Shown here piece after piece: positions 12,801 through 25,400 of a stretch of 64,000 nucleotides of DNA. The stretch spans positions 2,914,001-2,978,000 of the forward strand of contig OZ004588.1 of the NCBI GenBank assembly GCA_963924555.1, in the 5' to 3' direction. How positions within the stretch are numbered: position 1 is the stretch's first letter; every line of letters starts with the position of its first letter. Below the pieces are notes generated by a model. It saw only the letters and a list, made by a program, of their open reading frames with translations, did not search any database and was not told where the DNA came from. This DNA is from Crambe crambe (taxonomy: Eukaryota; Porifera; Demospongiae; Poecilosclerida; Crambeidae). The translations under genes were made by a program, and so were the position numbers.

Positions 12801-15800
12801 ATATATTATTGCATATAACCTGCATGTTTAATATAATTTACACAATCTAATGGAGTAATTGAAGCAAATGCTTCAGCGAATATGATTCTAGGTGTGTTTG
12901 TGGATTGATAACTTAGTTCATTATCTCTAAGATATGACTTCACTTGACTAAATGCTTCCTCAATGGGGTTCAAGTCAGGGGAGTAAGGTGGTAAAAATTG
13001 TACTAAAGCACCAGTGGCTGAAATCAATTGAGTTACTGCTTCTACATGGTGGATAGATGCATTATCAAGTATGACTACAGAACAGGGATTGTCGCCACCA
13101 TCAAATGGAAGTAGTATAGGAAGTAAGCACCGTTGTACAAAAATTCATGAAAAACATCCGAGTTCACATTTCCCTCTGCAATATAAACATCTTCTATTCC
13201 CCGAAAAGTCAGTATCCCTATGGCTGACAACCTCTTACCATATAAAGTAAATTAGTGGGAAACAGGTGTCATGCCTTGAAGACCATATCCATATTTACGT
13301 ATTGTATTACGGTGGTTTGATCCTGTTTCATCGATGAAAATTAAATTTTTGGGGTTAAATTCCATTATTTCAGAGATATATTTTGCTCTCTGAACATCAC
13401 ACCTTTGTCTTGCTACTTTTCTATCTAGTCATACCCAGTCTTTTGATGGTACGGCAAATAGTAGCACAATCATACCGGGATCCTGTTATATGTAACAGCT
13501 TTTGTTATATCTCACGAAGATACATGCTGGGTGTACTCAGCAGCGTCTCTAAAATGGTGATTTCCTCAAACTCACTCATTTGTGGTAATGGACCATGCCT
13601 TTGGCATTCAGGTGATACATCCTAAGTTGTATAAAAAAGATAGATGTATCTCTCAATTGACCTGATGTTTACATACAGTTCCCTAGAAATCTCTTTTATT
13701 CTCTTCTTTTGTAGAAGATACTTCCAAATTATCCGCCATCTAAGGTCTTTTGAGTATCCTTTTGGCATTTTGACTGCTTCTTGTACTGTACAGTAGTTAT
13801 TTTGAATTTGAATTCTGAGCATGCTCACCTGTGTCTGCTAGCTAGATAGTACATACAGTGTACACAAGGGCTATGGTACTACTGAATTTCACTACACTAT
13901 ATATATTGGTGTCTTAAAATTCATTCTTGTTTGCAGTTAAAATTTGCTACTGAATGGAATGGGAATTTCTGCAAAGTGCAGATTTTAGCTGCCGAAACCA
14001 AATCATGCACTACAAGTAGAAGTCCTGGGTTCCTGGGTTAGAAGTCCTGAGAACATAGTTTCTTACAATTATATGATGTAAATCTGGGCCATGGGGACCA
14101 TGATAATTTTAGTAATTATTAAACAAGTTCAACATAAAATTATAACCCTGATTATGCATGAGATTCACAGATCTATTTCTATTCAGCTTACTACATTGTT
14201 GATTTAGTTGTCACAACTTTTGTATTAGCATTTTGCAATGTGACAAGCAACTTGCAAACTCTGTATGTGTTGTCTACTCATAATTATGTTCATTTGGAGG
14301 AAATGTGTTTAAGTTTTGAGAACTACATAAATGTGGTCTGTGGCATGTAGTGTTGTTGATCAAATGTAAACAGTCTCTATGGCATGACATCTTGTAACTA
14401 TACATTCCTATTTGACATTAAGCATGCGTGCCATTGTGGATATCCCAGGGTTCCAATTGTAATGTGTTATAGGCTTTTGGGGAAGTGTTAGTACGTAGAT
14501 GTCCCATTCAGCCAAGGAAATAAGCAATCAGGAAGTTACGCAATAGTAGTGTAGTGATCAAAATAACAACCTGACACGACATTCTAATCAAGTATATCAG
14601 GTACATGCATAACACCAATAAAGGCATGTAGTCTTAGTGTTCACAATGCATAGTCATCCTGAAGAAAATCTAACCAAAGTGGACTATATTAATATGCCCA
14701 AATTTCAGCTCTACAATGTTATACATTCCTATTTGACATGAACTTTCACATTCTCCCAGTCTAACATAATGTACTGTTGCCTCTGTATTACTTTTTTTCC
14801 TGATGCAGTGCATTGGTTTTCAGTAAATCTAACCAAAAATTGTTTTTAGTGTTGATACAATATTGTAACAGTTCCCATTGCTGACTGGTTGGTTATTTCC
14901 ACCAATTTTATTAAAGTACTACTTACCTGATGACTATCCATTAACTTTCACACGTGAAATATACCACAATACAATTTAGTAAGCAACCACAAAATTAAGT
15001 GAGTGATTGTTCCAGGAAATTCCGTATACTTTTACGTGTTCACTTGCGTTTCACATCCATATGGAGTATCTATATTATCTATGGCCGCTGTAGAAAACAA
15101 TCTAGCTCAATTACAATTGGAGCATGTGCATTATGCACACACACATATGGCACCATACATATGCCTGGGGCATTTTGTATTGTAGACATATATATATTAC
15201 AATTTCAATGAGTCATGACCTGAGAGTCAGCTCACTCACTCTACTCACTCACTTAATTAAGATATCTGTAATTTAGGTCCTTATTTATAGGAATTATGTA
15301 ATCTGTACGGCATATCTGATTATTGTATATGACCACATGAATTCTTTTGCCAACGGATACAGTTGTTAGTACAACTGATAGTAATTTTGTTTGAGTGATT
15401 TTAGTCCACTGAGGTCCCAGTGTACTTTTAAATAGCAGTGGAATTAATGTGTATTACACAGAAGATACTTTTTGTGCTCTGTGTTGTTTCCTGCCCATAT
15501 ATTAGCTAGCATATATTCATTTGTTAGACAATAACATGAGTAATTGCCTTTGATATAATGAGGTAACTATCATGTAGTAACCACTTGTTCAGCATACAAG
15601 TGATCAGGTATCTAAGTGTCACTCACTGTCATGATCTAACCTATACATAGGGGAAAATGTTGATGACTGTCATAAATACCGTAGATTGTCAGTGGTATCT
15701 TGTGTGGTTGGTCGGGTATAAACAATCTCTATGGCATATATCTGTTAGTTCTGACTTGATCCATCGTATTGCTATTGGTCAAGAATATCTAGGCAAGTGT

Positions 15801-16369
15801 GCTTTAATTTTCATTTCATAGTTTCTTTGTTTTCATATGATTTCCTTGTTTGGATGACTATTTCACCTTTTTGTATTCAATGAAGATACCTGATGGAGGT
15901 TTTAATATATGGGAATTGTGATATTTTGAACATTCAAATAGCAATTATTAAAGGGGGTGGTTAGATTGTTCCTATCTGTTTCATTAAAGTGGCATAAGCT
16001 TCTCTATAGTCATGGCTATGAGATACTGTATATGGAAATGGTGCATACCTACATCAAGGTCAGAGCATGCATACTACAACAGGGGTCAAAGGTCGGATAT
16101 CTAATGTTGGTGGCAATCTTCAAACTATAGGAGTTCAGTTTTTCTTCTTTTCTTTTTGTGTATTTGTGTAAGAATATTATTAAAGGTGTCATATCTATCA
16201 CTCCATTGATTCTTTTGCCAACAGATACAGTTCTTAGTACAACTGATTTTTTCGGAGGGTTTTTTTGTGTTTTTTCTATTTTACACTTAAGTCCAATTAT
16301 GCACTCCTTGTTGAGTGTACATATGGCTAGAGGGTGTGAACCAGGATAGGTAAGGTTGTGCATCAGTGT

Positions 16370-16400
<31 letters not shown>

Positions 16401-19400
16401 GGGGGGGGGTAAAAGCTGAAAGTTTATGGAAGGCATTATTTCATTATTATTATTATTGAAATGTGCAACACAAGTCTTTTTATGTCAAAGCAATTCCCAC
16501 TATATACAGTACCTGTCATTCATCTCTTGATGTTAACACTAAGTGCATGCATACACCTCATATTGTCTTTAGAGCATAAACTATAGTTGACTGAAGTAAT
16601 ACATGCTCATACTATTTCCATTTGTTCCTGTTACTTGTTGAATGTACTTGTTCAGTTGCTCAGCTCATGTTTTATTCTCTATGTTCTCTCCCACAGACCC
16701 CTCCCTCACCCTCACTAATCTCACTCAGCTGCTGGAGGATGTGAGGGATTTGGTTTTTGTGACTGGTAATCTAGACATCCCCTTCTCAGTGTATAATAGT
16801 ATTACAACACAACAGTCCAGTGAGTCTGAAGGTAGGAAGGCTTTTTGGGAGTGGTACCTGAACAACCACCCATGCCCTTCATGGCGTCACATTGCTAATG
16901 CTCTGTATAAGAGTAAGGAGCATGGAATGCTAGAAGTGTTGAAGAGTCGCTACCTTAAAGGTGAGTGTGGTTCTCTGTGATGATTACTGGAATGGTTGAT
17001 TTGCATGTGTCCTGTCCCCAACTATGTAAAAACATCATCCTATATGCCACTGTTATTAATTAAATTTGTTCTCTCATAATCGATTGTTGTTGTTATTGTT
17101 GTTGTTGTTGTGATTGTTGTTATTTTTGTTTGTTTTAATTAATTGGGTAGATGATATGAATATCGTGTATTAGTCATCGCAAGAAGTTACATATAAAATA
17201 CAATATTCTTTTGCCAGAAATATTATTAATTCAGTGTATTTTCTGCTGGTATTTAAGCCACTCTGTTCTTAGGAAAGGAACCATTTGTAGTAGAAAATGG
17301 TAGTCCTTATGAAGAGATGCAGTCTTGCTGATATAGCTACTTACATTCAAGAAGGAGCCTTCAACAAGAAAACAGTGTTCTAGCATACTCCAGTGACAGT
17401 TGATAAAATTCTTTCTCTGTGTACCTATCTCAGTTTTATAGGCAGAGCTGTAACAAGTACAGCTTGGACATGAAGCTGGTTGCCAAAATTTGTCAGCTGA
17501 TTCAACCTGTGCCTAATTGCTTCAACCAGTTAGCAGACATTGCGGTTATAGTGACTACTTCAGCTTCAAGGTTGGATAAGCAGTGCTTCTACATAGCAGA
17601 GGGTCATCACGGGCTCTAACTGAGCTACATTAAACATCTTTACATACTAAGTGCTTAATGTGAGACGATCGGTCATTTTCCGAGGGCCATATTTTTTGTA
17701 TGTTGTCCCAACAAGAATGGATTAACAAATCTACATGAGGTCTTTACCATATGCAGGGTAACTTACCATGACAGTAGCAATAAATTTGAAGGCTCTCAAT
17801 ATACTGCTCTGAAAGCCTTGCAAATCGGCAGAAAACAGCTATTGGGCCTCTGAATACCTTCTTATCAGACTATGCAGATTAACTCATTAACAGCATTACA
17901 TAACCACATACCTCAATATCTACAACACATTACAAGCATGCATGACACTTTTACAAGCTATTTGAAATAGGATTACAAGAAGATACGAAGACAACAAGAT
18001 GTCAGTCTAGGTGAATCTGGTTCTCTGTGATGATTACTGGAATTATTGATTTGCATGATAGCCTCCCCAAGGAAGTGTTATTAAAGGAAGTTTTAATTGG
18101 TTCTCGATTATCGTTATTATTGTTGTTGTTATTATTGTTATTGTGATTGTTGTTGTTAATATTTGTTTTGATTCATGGGGTAAGTTGTATGAATGTCATA
18201 TATATTTGACATCTGCTATGGCTAGAATACTGGCAGGAAGTTGAAGAACTCTTGCTGTTTTGCTACAACAAAAATTAATGACCAATTTCCTATGGCCATA
18301 AACCAAGGATTTGCTAAATTCATGAATGATTTGCTAAATTCATAAATTCATGAAGAATTCTGAGGCCAATCTATTTATAATCCAGCTAAGCCTAAAATCT
18401 TGATAGCTTTACTATCTAACGATAGGCAGCTCCGATACTATCTGCTGCTAGGCTAGCAAAGCGTAGTAACACTCGAATTCAGTGGCAGCTCAATGCCTCT
18501 TCTCTTTGTTAGGCCTAGTTGGTCATGTGCTCGTGCATGGTTGTAGCACCAATTCGTCATGGTGATGTATGTATTTCCTTGGACTCACGGGTTTCTATGG
18601 TCTTGCGATATTTTCGAGTACCAGGCCCTCCACAATCATAATTGAAAAAGAGGGCCGGGGGACAAGGCTAATCATGATAAATTTTTGATTTTGATTTATT
18701 TTCAGGGTCATTAAAATTAATCACATGACATTTAATTACCTTGTACAAAATGGAGTAAAAGGTAATTACAAGTATAAGCTGTAACAAAGAAAATAAACAA
18801 ATTAAAAGCATGAATTATTATTTAAGGGTGCAGGCACATAGTAACCAAGGCATGCGCTAGTACTAGCACTAATTAACCACAAACACTACCGCGCTAAAAT
18901 AACAGATAGTAAACACAATAGCAGCTGCTGCTTTGGCACATATAAAATCCATGCTAGCATGAATAATGAACAAGTCATTGCAACTCAGGAACTATGCATG
19001 GGAATGGGCCAATATTTTGCATATGGCAACTACTTGATAAGGTCTAAAAAGTTACATTTTGCTTTAGTTTATAGCTAGTACAGAATGTGCAGGACACTAG
19101 ATCCTATATGGATAAATTAAAAAGTAAAATGTGAATTGATAAAAACTAAATGTAATTTTTATGGCAATAAGTATAAGAAGCTGTATATCAAAAATCAGCC
19201 ATTGATTCCAAGTGGTCATTGAGATGTAACGCAGTTTACCTTGAGAATGGAATCAGTCATAACATCAGTCATTTTGATTGGTCCTCCTTTATTTTTTGTG
19301 TATGTGGTACTATTCTGATACTTAATAATGTGGTGCAAGTTAGAAATTTCTATCATGAATAGTTTTTAAGTTAATTTTCCCTAGCAACCATGCGTGGGCG

Positions 19401-22400
19401 GAGTGTGCCTGCACCCTTAAACTGAAAATTTCCCAATTTATGGTAGCTACTTACATTCAAGAATGAGCCTTCAACAAGAGAACAATGTTCTAGCATAGCT
19501 GTACTACTCCACTGACTGTTAAAGATCGATACTCTGCATATCTAATTCATGTTTTTATATCCAAATAAGACAAGTCCAAACTTTATTAGCTGATTCCACA
19601 GTCTTCTGTGCCTAATTGCTTCAGCCAATTAACAAATATTGTGGTTATGTTTGACTACTTCAGGTTCAAAGTTGGATGAGCAGTGCTTGTAGGATGCTAT
19701 AACTGAGCTAGATTCATTTACAAGTAAAGGGAAAATATCTATTCTGAATAAAGAAGGAAAGTTAGGGGTGGCCGTGTGTGATTCAAAAAGTTCAGCAACA
19801 AGAGAGTAGGATAAGATAATATAAAGGGAGTGAAGTAGCTCGTAGTTTGGCTTACTTGACTGAAGTTCGCTCTCTTAACAGCATTACATAACCACATACC
19901 TCAACTACAAGCACATTACAAGCTTATATGTACATGACATTTTTTAAGCTATTTTATGAGGACCCCAAGTGGCATCAACCAGGCCCAAATTTTTGTGAGG
20001 TAGAATTAGTGAAAAAAAAAGTTTTCTGCACTAATTTTCATGAATTCCATACCCAACAAAATTTCGCACTATACGATAATGGAACTTCAGCACAATAATT
20101 ATAATTTATTAGCACTTTGTTGGCTACAGCAGAATTTGCTATAAGAATCAAAGTAGTTTGAACAGAGTCACTTAATATGGAAGCCGAGAAGGGCACTTTT
20201 TCCGCGTAAACCGAATAACTTTTTATATGTTCCACCTGATCGGCTGGATAGTGTGACTACTACCTTTAGGCGAAGTTACCTTCACATATCACATAAATAA
20301 TTATGATTTGCATTAATCATACCCACCAGACTTCCAGCAAGTTTTCTTCTCAAGTGAATAACCTCTGCCTTCAAGCAACACTGACCTCTTTCAGTTTTGC
20401 TTGATCGACCACATACCCATTATTTAACTGGGTATAAGTTACGTATGAGCTCACTTTACTTACCCGAGTAGCCAATCACTTAATGAGTGATGAAAGAGTG
20501 ATGTAGGCTGGAGTACAAAGTACGGAAACAAGGTGTACTGCATTTGAGAATTGACAAACCCTACATCGCTGCATGGACTGCCTTTGTCACTGTGCTCTGC
20601 TAACTGTCATGAAATTGACATAAACCCTACATCGCTGCTGCCATATTATCCTTTTTGGCTACACCTTGCAGTGATGTAGGGTTTATGTCAACTCTATGTC
20701 CAATTGGGCAGTCTGTGCCATCCCTAGCTACTTATCGTACTCTCTCATACTTTACTTAAATTTTTTTTCAGTATTTTCAAAAATTCCTGTCAAATTAAAA
20801 AATACTAATGAGTCGATATGGTGGGAAAGCACTACATTCATAATAGCATATCTCACCTGAACTATGATAACATGCATGTGTGACAGTTGAGGGTAGAAAT
20901 CAAGCTTCATTCACGCTTTCTACTATTGAAAAAAAGTTTGAAAGGCAGAAAATTTTGACAAAAGTAAACTTTGACTAAAACGTTGGGCTTGTCCCCAGAA
21001 AATAAAAGTAGAGCAGTAAATTGTGTCACTGCGCATGCATGTAATCGATCGCGCACAAGATCGTCGGTCAGTACAGTGCAGTAGCCTCGTCCCCAGGCTC
21101 TAATTTTACAGCTATAGGATAGCTCTCATGTACCAGTTCTTTCTCAGTGTGCGGATGGTGTGTTTGTTTAGCTGGGACAACCCCACCTAGTACTGAACAA
21201 GGATCAGCAGCAAGTTTGTTGGTGAATAGGATGCCTGCTTCCTATGGAGCAATTCAATTATTGCAAAACAGAAAATGGATGATTTTAGAGTGAGACTTCA
21301 AACCAAGCTCTAAAGCTATCTATATATAGTCTCACGAGGGTCTTGGTTCAGCTAGCTAGTGAATGGAGAGAATCCAGCGCAACAGCTATGAGGTAGGCTT
21401 TTAAGCTTATGGACTTGGAATAATGAACTAACTAAGCTATTTTCACTACCTCTTCAATACCGTTTTGCAACAACTGAATTCAATTGGACACATTGAAGGT
21501 TTTTCATCTACAATGAACTTGCTATTACCTCATAGAAAAGAATCACCTCTTCCTTGCATTGATGAATTTGAGCATTTAATTTAACAATAATTCATGAGGT
21601 TTGTATGATAAAGCACTAGCTATTGAAATATCAAAATCTCATAGAACCAATTAGCTCTTTGTGGAATCAGTGTACATAACATTGTGTGTAAGTGGTTGAA
21701 CTTTCAATGTTATTACGATTTTCAGGAATGTGATAAGTAAATGTTTGTATGGTGTTAGTTTTATAGGAAGGCACTTCAGGAGTTGAATAGCATTATCTGG
21801 TTTTCTGTTTTGGTACTTAACCATTGGCTGACACTGAAGTCAGCAGCTCCAGCTGAAGTGGTACTAGGTAGCTAGCCTGTGAATGGCTAGCAAACTATTG
21901 ATTGCTGATTGAATACATAACCATTCTTGACCTTCCGTAATTCAGCTGACTACTACTAAAGTGAGTAGCACTTACTTTCCTAGGTCCAATGCACTTGGCA
22001 ACTAGTGAGCATAAAGAAAGAAGAAAATAAATTGTTTACTTATCATTCCACTAATATAGTAGAATGTTCTTACATGTGCATGCAAAAAAAGTATTCATAT
22101 AGCTATTAAATTTTCAATCCCATGGTACAAATTATTCATGGTGTATGCAATGATGTTCTATGTCAGTTGTGTGCATGACACATACCAAGTAGAAAAAAAT
22201 TAATTTCAGTGGGTATATTAATATAATTTGATGTTTATACATGCATAATAGCCTCGTACCCAGGCCCGCTTTTTTCGCGAGGCAGTGGAAAAGTGAAGGG
22301 CCTAGTATAAGTTGCATGTGCATGCACTTAATTAGACACGAGATAATATGTAAAATTTCATCCATGATGAATGATGTAATCATAAAAACGTATGTAGCAC

Positions 22401-25400
22401 GTGCGCATTCAATCAGTGCATGCAGCTAAGGTAAAGCGGGGCTATTTCGAACGGCGGGGCTATTCCATAGGGTCAAATATTTTCAAAATTTCATGACTCT
22501 ATTTTGAAAGATATATTCTACCATTATAGTAGATTATATCCTCCAACATTGAGCTCAGTGGTTTCAGAAACGTTTGAACCTACGGAATAGCCCCGCCGTT
22601 CGAAATAGCCTCGCTTTACTTTATCTATGCTTAAAGCTAGCAAGTTAGCTAGCTAGATCTGACTCCAGACCTTATCCACATCAGTGAAATAAACTAAGAC
22701 ACAGCAAGAATAACACCATCCCTCTCAACCCAATATGGTCAAAAAAGGTAAGACATGATATTTTGATAGCAGCGACTCTTCTCGTCTAACCAGTTGGTAA
22801 CGACACACAAACAGCTTACACAGAATGCTTCTGGGAGTGAGGTGAGTTGAATCTAGAGCAGAAAGACAGAACAGTCTAGAGCTAGCTGCTGACTCAGCTC
22901 TCAAAATTACGATGATGTAATGTTTATTACAATTTGTGTAACAGACATGCCCGAAAGTATAGTGAATCCCCCCCTAATTGGGTGGATGGATCGCATGCAC
23001 ATGCAAGTTATACCAGGCCCTTTGCTTTTCCACCGCTCCGCGAAAAAAGGGGGCCTGGGTACGAGGCTAACATGCATAATAACATTCATCCGGTTTTTTC
23101 ATTGACTACCTGTAGGTTCCGCTGAGTCACGTCGACTGTATAACGAGGCAATGAAGCAGGGACATGTAAAGTCCCAGATCAACAAAGCCCTCCTTTATGG
23201 GGCTCCAGGAACCGGAAAATCGAGTTCGATCGACCTTTTCGTTGGTAACCCTCCAAGGGAAGCCAGAATAAGCACTCCTCTAGCTGCTCGTCCAATTACA
23301 ATGATACATATGGGTGTAACCAAGAAGGAGTGGAAAAAGCTTTCCTCAAAAGAACAGAAAAAAATTCTAGCGAGGGCCATATATGCTCAGCTTCATGCCA
23401 ATGACAAAGATTCTGGCGAGGATTCTGTCTCTGATGAGGGATCTGGTGAGGATTCTGAATCTGGCGAAAATTTAAGTTCTGATACGACTCTTGAGCACAA
23501 AGAAGCTCATAGTAAAGAAGATAAGTCGACACGTGACGTACATCCACAAGTACACCCAGCAACTCATTCCAGTCCAACACCTGCTAGAAAACCAAAGAAA
23601 GGTTCTCAATCAAAGGAAAAGATTTCACTGCCATCCATTAGCACACATGAGGAACTAATGGAACTATTGGATGAGATCTCCAAATCAGATGAAGCCTTAC
23701 CTGTCTTCCGGAAGGTCAAATTGATCGACTCTGGTGGACAACCACAATTTCATGAGGTGTTACCTGTATTTCTTCGTCGCATGTCCCTCTACATATTCGT
23801 CTTCAAGCTGTCAGAAGAACTCGCCACCAAGCCCATGGTAGAGTATTTTGGGGAGGATGGGAAGCGTGTGGGGACACCTTACCGATCAGCTCAGTCCAAC
23901 GAGCAGCTATTGAAGCACTGCCTTCGCACTTTGCATACCCACAGATCGTCTCCCGATACTAAAGGTGAGTGCTCCAAAATCATGATCGTAGGGACCCACA
24001 GGGACGAAGAACACCTGTGCACGACCGAAACACGAGAGCAGAAGAACAAGAAGTTAGAAGAGCTGTTACTTCCGATGTTCCAAGAGGAAGTCGTCTATTA
24101 CAACCTGGCAGAAAACGAGGTGATCTTTCCAGTCAATGCCAAAAATCCTGAAGAGCTTGATAAGGATACAGCTAGAGATATCCAAAGTGTAGTCCTAACA
24201 AAGTGTATGCCTGATCCCATTGATGTGCCCCTTCAGTATTTCTCTTTGGAAATTATCCTTGAAGAGCTCAGCCTTTCTTTTAAAAGAGGGATATTGAGCA
24301 AAGAAGAATGCCTTCGAGCAGCAGATAAGCTTTTCTTTAATGAGCATACACTGGATGCAGCTCTCCAGTTCCTAGATGAAATTTCATCAGTCTTTTATTT
24401 CCCCGAGGTTCTGGGTGGTGTTGTATTCACTAACCCTCAAGTCCTCTTGGATAAGGTAACCGAGTTGGTAGAAATGACCTATTGCTTGAGAGAAAATGTT
24501 GGTGGTAAAACACTTCATGCACTTTCTGGAGGCTGGAAGAAGTTTAAAGATCATGGCATTGTTAGCTTAAAGCTTCTGCAAGAGAAAGAGTTTAATAAGC
24601 ATTATGTGCCTGATATCTTTACTCCTGTTGATCTGGTCAAGCTCTTTAGAAAGCTTCTGATCATAGCTGACTTTAGTGCTTCAGAGTACATCATGCCTGC
24701 CCTCCTTCCTGTCCTTGAAAATGAGAAGGTTCATAAATATCGTTTATCTAATGATTCACTTGTAGCTCCTCTTGCTCTGGACTTCCCACTTGGAGGTCCT
24801 CGTCTTGGAACTTACTGCAGTCTCACTTGCTTTCTTGTCTCCAATGACAACCAGTTTCCTTGTCCTTGGAAAATAGTATTGCTTCCTCGTTCCAAAACTC
24901 CAGCTTGCCTGAATCGAAACTGCACCAAATTCAAGGTGCCAGGCTTTCCTGGCTCTGTCATTCTGATTGACACATTTACACATTTTGAAATACATATGCA
25001 CACTGCTGAAAAAGTATGCAGTAAAATGTGTTCCTTTGTCTCTCATGCCATAATTGCGGGTCTGAAGAAAGCAACAGTGGTTCTTGGCTACAACAACTCC
25101 ATCCCATCAAAGGCATTGCTCTGTCCGTGTGATGGTAGTGACCCTCATGTTGCCACATTTGGAGATGGAGTCTGGACCTGCAGTCGAGACTGTAGTGTGT
25201 TTGGAGACTTAACTCCTAGGCAATCCCAATGGTGTGATCAAGCTACTATGAAAGGTTGGCCAAATTTTAAACACTAGCTAATGTTACATCCTTGACTTAT
25301 TGATGTTATTATTTATTTAGCTAGTGCCTTCCTCCACTACTTTACTTTTGATAATTTTAGTCTTATCTTTATCATGGAATTTGTGATTATTTCATTTGCA

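Larger units (their letters stand above)
10693..16696 (+). other. Gene Y intron 4
   Basis: Contents are a 28-bp minisatellite (11072-11722), a duplicated ~630-bp block (11744-12380 and 14262-14900), a Tc1/IS630-like transposase relic (12806-13828), one arm of a long-inverted-repeat element (15110-15245), and a TG run plus long G run (16364-16410). The rest is AT-rich with no exon that I can support. Confidence 0.6.
18004..19960. repeat. Intronic duplication, unit 2
   Basis: Second copy of the 16961-17990 block, lengthened by the MITE at 18826-19416 and by sequence around 18200-18820 containing a decayed TIR fragment (18613-18668). Confidence 0.65.
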
